Origin: Clostridia bacterium
GTDB lineage: Bacteria > Bacillota_E > RBS10-35 > JAJYVN01
Direction: 5' to 3'
Length of the DNA stretch: 7,654 nucleotides
Assembly (NCBI GenBank): GCA_027335515.1
Contig: DAHWHT010000047.1
Coordinates: 1 to 7,654, forward strand
In this document: in pieces, positions 1 to 6,662 of the stretch
Layout of the letters: every line of letters begins with the position of its first letter
Position numbering within the stretch: position 1 is the stretch's first letter
Program-made: the position numbers and the translations under genes
The notes under the pieces: generated by a model
Databases searched by the model: none
The model's input: the letters and a program-made list of their open reading frames with translations, nothing else
Told to the model about the DNA's origin: nothing

Positions 1-100
1 GGGGGAGGGACACTTCCTCGATGCGTGGGGGGGGACAGGGGGGCGCTGTCCGGTGTGCGCCAAGGCCCGGCGGGGCGGCGGGGGGTTCCGGCTGTTCCAT
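1..100 (-). CDS. Possible 5' end of the next gene, running off the left edge
   Basis: From ATG at 100-98 the minus strand is open to the edge, giving 33 residues (MEQPEPPAAPPGLGAHR..., ending RIEEVSLP). GGGGTG about 8 nt upstream could be a weak SD, and the orientation would continue the operon. The region is so G-rich on the plus strand that all frames look open. A plus-strand frame (2-424) over the same bases encodes CPVC and HGSC spaced like a zinc-binding motif, and another minus-strand frame is also open. I cannot decide between them from 100 bases, so this is a weak call. Confidence 0.22.
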   Translation of the reverse strand, partial: MEQPEPPAAPPGLGAHRTAPPCPPPRIEEVSLP

Positions 101-140
101 GGATCATGCACCCCGTCGGTCCATTCCCGCGCATCTTGCC

Positions 141-168
141 AGCCGATCCTGCTTTCAGTGGATCGGCT
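141..168. repeat. Perfect 9-bp inverted repeat with 10-nt loop
   Basis: AGCCGATCC at 141-149 is the exact reverse complement of GGATCGGCT at 160-168; the loop is the 10 nt 150-159. The left arm plus five more bases (141-154) is also a perfect 14-bp reverse complement of 240-253, the last tandem-repeat unit. No T-run (or A-run on the other strand) follows the stem, so it is not a typical intrinsic terminator. It may be an operator, an oriT-type hairpin or part of the repeat-binding site. Confidence 0.75.
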
Positions 169-190
169 CCACGGATTTAGAGCGTGGGGT

Positions 191-258
191 AGGGCAGGAC
201 GGACGCAAGGCAGGATCGACGTAAGGCAGGATCACGCGGAAGCAGGATCGGCTTGCGG
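191..258. repeat. Four tandem 16-bp-period repeats (iteron-like)
   Basis: The hexamer GCAGGA occurs at 194, 210, 226 and 242, exactly 16 bp apart each time. The units start at 191, 207, 223 and 240. Units 2 and 3 share the 11-mer AAGGCAGGATC; unit 1 has AGGGCAGGACG and unit 4 AAGCAGGATCG. The array ends at the stop codon of the replication-relaxation gene (259-261), so it is entirely non-coding on that strand. Regular spacing with a conserved core and degenerate spacers suggests binding sites for a protein, as in iterons, operators or relaxosome sites. A 16-bp period would put neighbouring sites on opposite faces of B-DNA. The function is inference. Confidence 0.75.
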
Positions 259-1200
259 TTATGCCGCGCGCAGCGAGGTCGCCAGCACGAACGGCACCTC
301 TGGCGAGAGCGGGTCCCAACGGTCAAGGTCGAGGACCAGGACGTGCGGGGCCAGGTCTGCTGGCAGCACTCGGAGCAGCGGGAGAATAGATCGCTCCTGC
401 CGCTCGGGGGCGTCCTTGAGATAGCCGACCACGACGATCTGCGCCGGGACCCGATTGCCCATCCCAAAACGCTTCGCCCACCGGAGCCAGGTCTCGGTCT
501 TCGCTCGCCACGTCGGGAGATACGCAGCCCTCTCCACCTCGATAAACCAGGACGGTGCCCCGTCCCGAGTGAGGATGGCGTCGGGCTTGAAACTCGTCTG
601 CTTCGTGCGCGGGCCCACTTGCACCACGCCCGCCGAGATGATGCTGGCGGGTTCGCTCTCGAACACCCACTCCCGCCCCTGCGTGGCAACGGCCCACGCC
701 GCCACGTCCGCGACGACTAGGCCATGCGCCAGTGCCGGGCCGGGCTGCCGGTTGTCCTGCCGGGAGTCCCATCGGGCATGCGGCCAACGCGCCGTCCACC
801 ACAGCGGCTGGAGCAACTGCAAGAGGTCAAAGCCGCGCTTGGAGATCGCCCACAGATACGGGCTGGACCCCATGCCACGCTCCAGCACCGGGCGATGCCG
901 GCGCAGGAGGCCCAAATCCCAAAGCCGCCGGAGCCGGGCCGTGATGACGGAATCCTGCTTCGCCTCGGCCCAGAAGAGCCGGTGGATGTGGTCCGTGAGC
1001 AGCGGGCCAGCGGCCCAGAGTCGCGTCAGCACGTCGGTATCTCGGGTCTGGAGAGAAAAACCGGGGTCGCCTTCTCCGTGCGTCCCCGGCCCCCACCCCC
1101 TCACGATCTTGCGCAGGTCCGTTTCGGCAGGCTCCTGGCACTCGAACCACTCTGCCGGCCGCCAGTAGCGGCTCAGGACAACTCCACCGTTCCCCCGCAT
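259..1200 (-). CDS. Replication-relaxation family protein
   Basis: 313 residues from the ATG at 1200, one nucleotide after the coupling-protein stop. The four-residue longer GTG start at 1212 is possible, but no SD sits at the right distance for it, whereas AGGTG lies 9 nt before the ATG. Residues about 50-125 form a winged helix-turn-helix: TDVLTRLWAAGPLLTDHIHR, then RLRRLWDLGLL and a wing ending YLWAISKRG. Next come the family-typical LAHGLVVADV (157-166), FKPDAILTRDG (204-214) and SWFIEVERA (217-225), which resembles the 'PDa...fiEvDrg' core of the family and has the shape of a PD-(D/E)XK-like fold. VLVLDLDRWDP (287-297) is a further strand. Known members are encoded by plasmids and conjugative elements and are linked to replication initiation or mobilisation; their biochemistry is poorly known. 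It is the last gene of the operon, and the tandem repeats begin at its stop codon, which suggests they could be its binding site. Confidence 0.85.
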   Translation of the reverse strand: MRGNGGVVLSRYWRPAEWFECQEPAETDLRKIVRGWGPGTHGEGDPGFSLQTRDTDVLTRLWAAGPLLTDHIHRLFWAEAKQDSVITARLRRLWDLGLLRRHRPVLERGMGSSPYLWAISKRGFDLLQLLQPLWWTARWPHARWDSRQDNRQPGPALAHGLVVADVAAWAVATQGREWVFESEPASIISAGVVQVGPRTKQTSFKPDAILTRDGAPSWFIEVERAAYLPTWRAKTETWLRWAKRFGMGNRVPAQIVVVGYLKDAPERQERSILPLLRVLPADLAPHVLVLDLDRWDPLSPEVPFVLATSLRAA

Positions 1201-1201
1201 G

Positions 1202-4186
1202 TCACTCGCCACCTTCCTTTGTCATAGACGCGCCGCGCTCTTGGGCGATGCTAGACGCAGTGCGGTACAGGTATCCGCCGGGATTCCGCACCCCCGTCCG
1301 CCGACGCAAAGACGCAAGGGCAGCGTCGGCCACGTCACCCCCGAAGCGGTCCCGCAGTTTTGCAATGTCCTTGGCGGTGACCCCCTCCGGCAGGTCTGCA
1401 CCGCCGCCAGTATCGGGCGTGGCTCCGTCGCGCCCCGGCACTGGCAGGACCATCCGCTTCCGGTTCGGCTGGTCCAAACCCTGACCCTCATCCGATACCG
1501 CTGCCTGCGCCTCGGAGACTGGCGCGGGGACCACCTCCTCCGCCGGGTCAGGCTCCACTTCCGGTTCCTCTCGGGCAGCCGGCGCCTCCATAACCGCGAT
1601 GATCTCGTCGTCTTCCTCCGCCCCACCGACCGGCTCCGACCCAGGTGCGGCAGGTGCCGGTTCGGGTTTGTTCGCGGTCGCCGGTTCCGTCGCGGGCGGC
1701 TCCTCGATGGCCACGGACGGACGCTCGGGCTCTGGCGCTCGCAGGAGCCAGCCGTCAGGGCAGGTACCCCATGGCGCCCCCTGCCATTGCGGCTCAGTCC
1801 TGATCGTTTCAGCCAGAAACGCCGGCTGGGGCCGCCCGCCGATCAGCAGGCGTCCAACGCAGCGATAGTTGGGCAAGTTGAGGAAGTCGTCGGGCGTGAA
1901 CTGGAGGATGTCTTGGACTTCCTCCGCCGGGCTGATCATGTTGGCATAAACCCTCGCCAGGAGTTGGCTGTGCTCTTGGGCTTCCTGGACGTTCTGCGAG
2001 CGGAAGAGGAATAGGTTTTGGACGAGTTCACGCACGGTGTTTCGGGCTCGTTCGTCCGAGATCTGCCCGAGGAACTGCAGGCCCAGCGCCACCCGCGCCC
2101 CATATTCCCTTCCCTCCGCCACCAACCGGAAGAAGGTCTCACCAAGCAAGCGGTGCGCCTCGTCGAGCACGAGCATGGTCGGGACCCGCACCTCGCGGAT
2201 AGCGTCCCAGATGCCCGCCAGGAGCAAGATGCCGATGAGCGCCGCGTTGTCGTCGCCCAACTCGCCAGCGGCCAGGTTGACGATCACGATGCCGCGGTCT
2301 TTCATGATCCGCCGCAAGTCCAAGGAGACCGGGCTGCTGGTAGCCGCCGCCCTGCGTTCACCAAACACAAGGGCCGTGAGCTTGTTGAGCGGCGCGGCCA
2401 GTGCGGATGTCGTGCCCTTCGGGTCGTCCACATACGCCTGCGACTGGACGGCGAACCAGGATCGGACAGCGGGCTCTTGAATCGTCTCAGCCAAGGCTTC
2501 CCACATGCCGGGTTGGGCCAGCACCTCGCGCGTATACCGGAAACCCTCGGCAGTCCGGCGTTGCAGGATGGTGGCCGCCACCGCGTGGCGCAGGTAGTCT
2601 TCGGACCGGGCCAGAATCGACCCGTCACTCCAGGCTTGCTTCATGCTGTACAGGATCCGGTCGGTCGTGAGGTCCCACTCGGCAGGATCGGTACCGGCGA
2701 AGGGGTTGTATCCCCATGCGGCGCCAGGCCGCCCGGCGTGCCACGTCACCACGGGCCTGCCCTCCGGGACGATGCCGCGCACCGCCTCGGCCAGGCTGCC
2801 TTTGAAGTCGAGCACGAAGCCCGACCAGTCGGGCCGCGCGGCGAGGAACGCCCCAAAGCGCCGCAGGATCGTCGATTTGCCGGACCCCTGGCTCCCGACC
2901 GCCAGCACGTTGGCCTGCAAGTCGGCCTCGGGCAAGAGGATGCGCCGCCCCGCCTCGTCCTGGACCGGCACGACGCCCTTCGGCTGTTCCCCATCCCGGC
3001 CCCCATCGGTCGGGATAGACAGCAACGCCGGGCCGCGCCGGGTCGGCTCCCGCAGGAGACCCGACACCCGGAGCCTCGCGCTCGGCAGTTGCCACAAGGT
3101 TGCCAGAAACACGCCTGGAAGACTGGTGCACCCGATTACCGGCCACACCCCCGGCATGCCGTTCCGGCGCCAGGACTCCCAGGCCCGTCGGACCCGGCTC
3201 TGCCAGACCCGGTGATAGACCCAGGAGTTTTCCGCAGCCGCCTCGTTCAGGGCGCCGACGACGGCCTGCCCGGTGGCCACCGACTGGGCAACGACTCGGA
3301 TTTCCGCACGCCACCACTGGCGGCCAGCCGTCTTGACGGTGGCCTGAAGTTGGGCTTGCTCGCCCATTCCGAGGCCGCCCTGTGTTGGGTCCACCGCCGC
3401 GCGAGCCATGGCGTCCTGTTCGTATTTGCGTTGCTCCCGCTCCGCTTTGGTGTTGTACCGCGCGCTTCGCGGGCTCAGGACGAACTGCAGGTGCGCGGCG
3501 CCCCCAGCCTCGTCCAGGACCGCGAGGATGCTTTCGGTCACCGAGTGGCTGTAATCCCGGTAGGAGCGGAAGCCTCGGGTGGCCGTGTTCCCATACCGAG
3601 GGGTTACGGAGGCGGCGAAGGGACCCTGCACGAGCGGGACCGCCTGCCGCTCTGTCCGCACAGAGGTCCAAGTGGCCCGCAGCCGGGCCTCCAGGGCGGC
3701 GACTGTCCGATTGGTAGAGCGCAGGTAGAGGAGGAGTCGGCCCTCGGCGTCCCGCACCACGTCCAGGGCCACCGGGTCATTGCCCATCAAGGCCGGCAGG
3801 TAACGGTTTTCCGTGGTCTGTGCCCAGGCGTCGAACGTCGCCCCGACCGTCAGCGGCTGCGCAACGTCGTCCCTGCTGAGCAGGATGCGGACGGATACCA
3901 TCTGCCGCGCCTGCACCTGCCGCCGCGCCAGGCGCCACAGTCCCCAAACAAGGACCGCCGCCCCGAGGGCCAGGGCGGCGGCGAGGATGTCGGTCAGCAC
4001 GTGGTGGAGCCAGGGCGGGGCGGCGCCGTGGATGCTGCAGTGGGCAAAGACGCCAGCCCAGGGATGCTGGGCCTGGAGGTAGTAGGAGACGGTAAAGCCA
4101 GGGTCACACAGGTGCTGGACGGCCAGAAACGCCGCCACCACAACACCGATCATCAGGAGACCAGCGATTTCCGTTGCCCGCCACAC
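1202..4186 (-). CDS. VirD4/HerA-like membrane-anchored conjugative coupling ATPase
   Basis: A 994-residue DNA pump or coupling protein expected to dock the DNA substrate to the secretion channel. Two membrane segments frame the N-terminus (about 8-24 and 66-86) with a roughly 40-residue external loop between them. Residues 95-330 form a soluble domain with LLLYLRSTNRTVAALEARLR (151-170), like the 'f.lr.p......ve.ql.a' segment found ahead of the motor in actinobacterial and Chloroflexota conjugation ATPases. A hydrophobic patch lies at 346-366. The RecA-like motor has Walker A GSQGSGKST (431-439), FVLDFKGS (457-464), WGYNPFAGTD (491-500), Walker B TMLVLDEAH (670-678, D675 and E676) and the sensor region ARVALGLQFLGQIS (697-710). 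An acidic Pro/Glu/Ala linker (about 817-905) leads to a small helical domain at 934-985 with RRTGVRNPGGYLYRTAS, reminiscent of DNA-binding tails in replication proteins. The length is large for VirD4 because of this tail and the N-terminal domain. It lies 3 nt after virB4. Confidence 0.88.
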   Translation of the reverse strand: MWRATEIAGLLMIGVVVAAFLAVQHLCDPGFTVSYYLQAQHPWAGVFAHCSIHGAAPPWLHHVLTDILAAALALGAAVLVWGLWRLARRQVQARQMVSVRILLSRDDVAQPLTVGATFDAWAQTTENRYLPALMGNDPVALDVVRDAEGRLLLYLRSTNRTVAALEARLRATWTSVRTERQAVPLVQGPFAASVTPRYGNTATRGFRSYRDYSHSVTESILAVLDEAGGAAHLQFVLSPRSARYNTKAEREQRKYEQDAMARAAVDPTQGGLGMGEQAQLQATVKTAGRQWWRAEIRVVAQSVATGQAVVGALNEAAAENSWVYHRVWQSRVRRAWESWRRNGMPGVWPVIGCTSLPGVFLATLWQLPSARLRVSGLLREPTRRGPALLSIPTDGGRDGEQPKGVVPVQDEAGRRILLPEADLQANVLAVGSQGSGKSTILRRFGAFLAARPDWSGFVLDFKGSLAEAVRGIVPEGRPVVTWHAGRPGAAWGYNPFAGTDPAEWDLTTDRILYSMKQAWSDGSILARSEDYLRHAVAATILQRRTAEGFRYTREVLAQPGMWEALAETIQEPAVRSWFAVQSQAYVDDPKGTTSALAAPLNKLTALVFGERRAAATSSPVSLDLRRIMKDRGIVIVNLAAGELGDDNAALIGILLLAGIWDAIREVRVPTMLVLDEAHRLLGETFFRLVAEGREYGARVALGLQFLGQISDERARNTVRELVQNLFLFRSQNVQEAQEHSQLLARVYANMISPAEEVQDILQFTPDDFLNLPNYRCVGRLLIGGRPQPAFLAETIRTEPQWQGAPWGTCPDGWLLRAPEPERPSVAIEEPPATEPATANKPEPAPAAPGSEPVGGAEEDDEIIAVMEAPAAREEPEVEPDPAEEVVPAPVSEAQAAVSDEGQGLDQPNRKRMVLPVPGRDGATPDTGGGADLPEGVTAKDIAKLRDRFGGDVADAALASLRRRTGVRNPGGYLYRTASSIAQERGASMTKEGGE

Positions 4187-4189
4187 CTC

Positions 4190-6028
4190 TCACCGCTCCT
4201 TCCCTTGGGCCTGCGCCGCCGCCACGTCCGCCCGGAACAGCCGGTGGAGTCCGGCGGGCGCGTCCACCGCCAGGGCGACCGCGCGGTTGTCCGCCAGGAA
4301 GATCGCATGCCCTCTTGGCAAACTCGCCGCCGGGCCGATAACCGCCTCGTCGAGCCCCAGGGCGTTCGCGGCGTCCCGGAGGTCTTTGGCAGGCTGCCGG
4401 AAGAAGAACTTGTCGGGCGTGTTCGCGAAGATGGCCTCGCCAGCCGCGCTCCTTGTGAAGTCCGCCACGGACTGGCTGATTACCACGACGGCTGTGCCCG
4501 CCTTGCGCGCCTCCCTGAGCTGCCTCTCCAACCACCGAGACATCTGAGGGTCCGCGAGGAAGTTGTGACACTCGTCGGCGATGAGCAGCTTGCGCGGCTC
4601 CCGCATGGCTTGGAAGTGCTCCCGGGCGAAGTCCACGACGGCGGCGTAGCCGCCTCGGGTGAATCGGCCGCCGGTCGCGATGATCTCATTGACTCCCAAT
4701 GCCACAGTGGCGCTGTTGGGCTTGATGGTCGTCTGCCCGTCGAGCAGGTCCGCCGATCCGCCGGCACAGTACGGGGCCAACATCTGGGCATAGGCGGCGC
4801 CGCCCGGCTGCCCCTCTAAGACCCGCCGGACATCCGACAGCACGGGCCACTGGTGGCGCGGCTTCCAGACTAGGGCACCCAAAGCGTCTTTCCCCGCCTC
4901 GAAGCACGCGGCCCAGGCGTCGGCGAACCCCGCAGCCTTGTATGTCGCCTGCAACGCCGCGTCTAACAGAGAGTCGAACGGCCCCGTCTCCAGGCTCTCC
5001 CCGCACAACGCCGCGATGACGGGCTTGACGGCCGCAATTCGGCCCGCCATAGGCCGCCCGGTCGTCTGCTCTGGCGTCTTGCCGTCGGCAATGGCCTTGC
5101 CGTCGGGGGCGATGGCGATGGGGTTGATGTGGTCGGTGCCGGCGGGCTGGAGGTCGATATACGTACCGCCTAGCGCCTCAACGAGCACTCGGTACTCGCG
5201 GGTCGCCGACGGGTCCAGGACCAGCACCGGGCGACCCATGATGCGTTCCTGGGATGCCATGAGCTTCGTCACAAATCCCTTGCCGGCGCCATTTTCGCCC
5301 GTCACCTGTTTGTGACGCACGTCAGGTGTCCAACCGTCGTAGAGCACTGGAGAGCCGGTGCGCTCGTTCAAGCCGACATAGATCCCGCCCCGGTCCAGCA
5401 GGTCTTCATCCGTGTAGGGCCAGAGGGCGGACGCTTGGGTCTGGTCCAGCAACAACCCCCGGAGCACCGGCTGCCCGCCAGGCAGGGCCCCGTGGTAGCT
5501 CTGGGCCTGGCTGTGTCGTAAACTCACCAGGTCCATCCCTCGTTCGCGCCCCCGCCGCTGCGCGACGGCGCCGGACGCCCGCACCCCCTCGGCTGCGTCG
5601 CCCCAGTAGATGCCAGACACCCGAACATCGAAGTGCCTCACGCTGCCGCTGGCGATGGCGTCCAATAAGCCCAGGGCGTCCTGAATCCGCCGCTCACTCT
5701 CCGCGTCCACGGTGCCCTTGCGCTGGGCCTCCCGCGCCGCCGACTGCTGCCGGGGCAGTGCCCGGTTGATGGACGCCCGCACCTGCTCCGCCGGCACGGC
5801 CGCCAGGGCAATGACCAGTGCCGACTCGGCGACGAGAGCAACATCCGAAACGCTGCCTGGGGCGATTGCCGACGGCCACGCCGCCACCTCGCGGATCTGG
5901 CACGCCCGGTCCCCGATAACCAGATGGTCCGGCGCCACCTCGACCCCGCTCGGAGTCCATCCCCAACCCGGCTTCGCCGGGGTCTCGTCCACGCTCAACA
6001 CCGTCCCGATCACCTCACGCTTGGCCAA
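4190..6028 (-). CDS. VirB4/TraC-type conjugation ATPase, motor part
   Basis: 612 residues from the TTG at 6028; the frame is open to ATG 6148, but those extra 40 residues are Arg/Trp/Cys-rich and overlap the previous gene. The protein energises assembly and substrate transfer at the inner-membrane base of a type IV secretion channel. Visible in order: VAPDHLVIGD (31-40) and the strand REVAAWPSAI (46-55), typical of the TraC middle domain; the helical insert DAESERRIQDALGLLDAI (108-125); LPGGQPVLRGLLLDQT (182-197); Walker A GENGAGKGF (244-252); LVLDPSATREY (269-279); INPIAI (301-306), the usual 'NPf' strand; Walker B LLIADECHN (481-489) with D485 and E486; and VVVISQS (514-520), the glutamine sensor motif. 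The Walker A Ser/Thr is replaced by Gly. The stop lies 3 nt before the coupling-protein start. The VirB4 family assignment is firm; whether the motor is fully active is not. Confidence 0.92.
   Translation of the reverse strand: MAKREVIGTVLSVDETPAKPGWGWTPSGVEVAPDHLVIGDRACQIREVAAWPSAIAPGSVSDVALVAESALVIALAAVPAEQVRASINRALPRQQSAAREAQRKGTVDAESERRIQDALGLLDAIASGSVRHFDVRVSGIYWGDAAEGVRASGAVAQRRGRERGMDLVSLRHSQAQSYHGALPGGQPVLRGLLLDQTQASALWPYTDEDLLDRGGIYVGLNERTGSPVLYDGWTPDVRHKQVTGENGAGKGFVTKLMASQERIMGRPVLVLDPSATREYRVLVEALGGTYIDLQPAGTDHINPIAIAPDGKAIADGKTPEQTTGRPMAGRIAAVKPVIAALCGESLETGPFDSLLDAALQATYKAAGFADAWAACFEAGKDALGALVWKPRHQWPVLSDVRRVLEGQPGGAAYAQMLAPYCAGGSADLLDGQTTIKPNSATVALGVNEIIATGGRFTRGGYAAVVDFAREHFQAMREPRKLLIADECHNFLADPQMSRWLERQLREARKAGTAVVVISQSVADFTRSAAGEAIFANTPDKFFFRQPAKDLRDAANALGLDEAVIGPAASLPRGHAIFLADNRAVALAVDAPAGLHRLFRADVAAAQAQGKER
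4196..4201 (-). promoter_or_regulatory. Shine-Dalgarno of the coupling-protein gene
   Basis: AAGGAG on the minus strand, formed by the last codons of the VirB4 gene (Lys-Glu before Arg-stop), lies 9 nt before the GTG at 4186. It supports this GTG and coupling of the two cistrons. Confidence 0.75.
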
Positions 6029-6662
6029 GACCCACCGCCTCCTCTCCCGCGCAGCCCAGGGCCTCGCCTCGGGTCCACAGCGACACAAACTCAGCCAGGT
6101 CCTCGCCCGCCAGCGCCCGCAGGCCAAAGCCCACGTCATGCGCAGCATCGCAGACCTGGCGGCTGGCCTCCCCCAACAGCCGCTCCGCCTCGGCCCGGCC
6201 CAAGCTCTCCGGCTTCCCGCGCTTCGCCAGGCGGTCCCGGATGCCGGGCGCCGGCCGGCGGGCAGTCAGCACCACGGCGCCGCGCCGGCGGGCCAGACCC
6301 GCCGTCTGCAGTGATTGGAGGTGTTGAGCCCAACTCCAGGCAACGTCACTGGCTCCCGGCGCGGTGGCTGCCAGGTCGCGGGCCGCCTGCCGGTATCGGT
6401 CGGCGATGGTGGAAAGGCTCAATGGCGTTTGGAGAACCACCAACTGCACACCAACCTGCGGCGGCAGTTGGCCGAACCCGCCAACCAGGAACCTGGCGAA
6501 CGACTGGAGCAGAGTGTGGGCGGCACTGGACGACATGCTATCGGCCGGCAACATCGGGAAGTCGAGAACGGCAGCCCAGGCGTCGGGGCCCACTTGGACC
6601 GTGGACTCACCCCCTGCGGGCGGGCGGATCGGGTAAAACGTGGCGGCGTCCCCGACGGCCAT
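6015..6662 (-). CDS. VirB4/TraC N-terminal domain as a separate protein
   Basis: A 215-residue protein that looks like the N-terminal, non-motor domain of actinobacterial-type TraC/VirB4. Residues 22-36 (VQVGPDAWAAVLDFP) resemble the opening strand of that domain. QVGVQLVVLQTPLSL (69-83) matches the segment that normally reads roughly 'piqi.v...pld'. A helical region with a strand at 129-135 (AVVLTARRP) follows. FGLRALAGEDLAEFVSLW (179-196) matches the 'gL....L.geeL..ll' helix that closes the domain in homologues. It has no Walker motifs. A normal VirB4 would run on through a linker into the ATPase part; here the frame stops at TGA 6017-6015 and the rest is read in another frame from 6028. 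The ATG start has an excellent SD. It may be a natural split subunit that pairs with the downstream protein, or the product of a frameshift. Confidence 0.75.
   Translation of the reverse strand: MAVGDAATFYPIRPPAGGESTVQVGPDAWAAVLDFPMLPADSMSSSAAHTLLQSFARFLVGGFGQLPPQVGVQLVVLQTPLSLSTIADRYRQAARDLAATAPGASDVAWSWAQHLQSLQTAGLARRRGAVVLTARRPAPGIRDRLAKRGKPESLGRAEAERLLGEASRQVCDAAHDVGFGLRALAGEDLAEFVSLWTRGEALGCAGEEAVGLGQA
6038..6043 (-). promoter_or_regulatory. Shine-Dalgarno that selects a TTG start for the VirB4 ATPase
   Basis: A perfect AGGAGG on the minus strand lies exactly 9 nt before TTG at 6028-6026, inside the 3' end of the preceding gene. The spacing equals that of the other genes in the operon. 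It argues that the ATPase part is initiated here, and not at the farther in-frame ATG at 6148 or the GTG at 6013. Confidence 0.7.

Noticed and set aside
141..168. Intrinsic terminator for the operon
   Set aside because: The stem is perfect, but no run of U follows it in either direction of transcription.
191..258. CRISPR array
   Set aside because: The period is only 16 bp with degenerate units and no room for spacers; no cas gene is nearby.
1199..2014. A 271-codon plus-strand frame antisense to the end of the coupling ATPase
   Set aside because: Same kind of shadow: Arg-rich, no domain, opposite a well-supported gene.
2018..4819. A 933-codon open frame on the plus strand, antisense to the coupling ATPase and part of VirB4
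   Set aside because: It is a mirror frame of GC-rich coding sequence. The residues are Arg/Gly/Pro/His-rich with no recognisable domain, whereas the minus strand shows clear Walker motifs and family signatures.
6029..6148. N-terminal extension of the VirB4 ATPase to the ATG at 6148
   Set aside because: The extra 40 residues are Arg/Trp/Cys-rich, match nothing in VirB4 and lie inside the preceding gene. The TTG at 6028 has a perfect AGGAGG at 9 nt.
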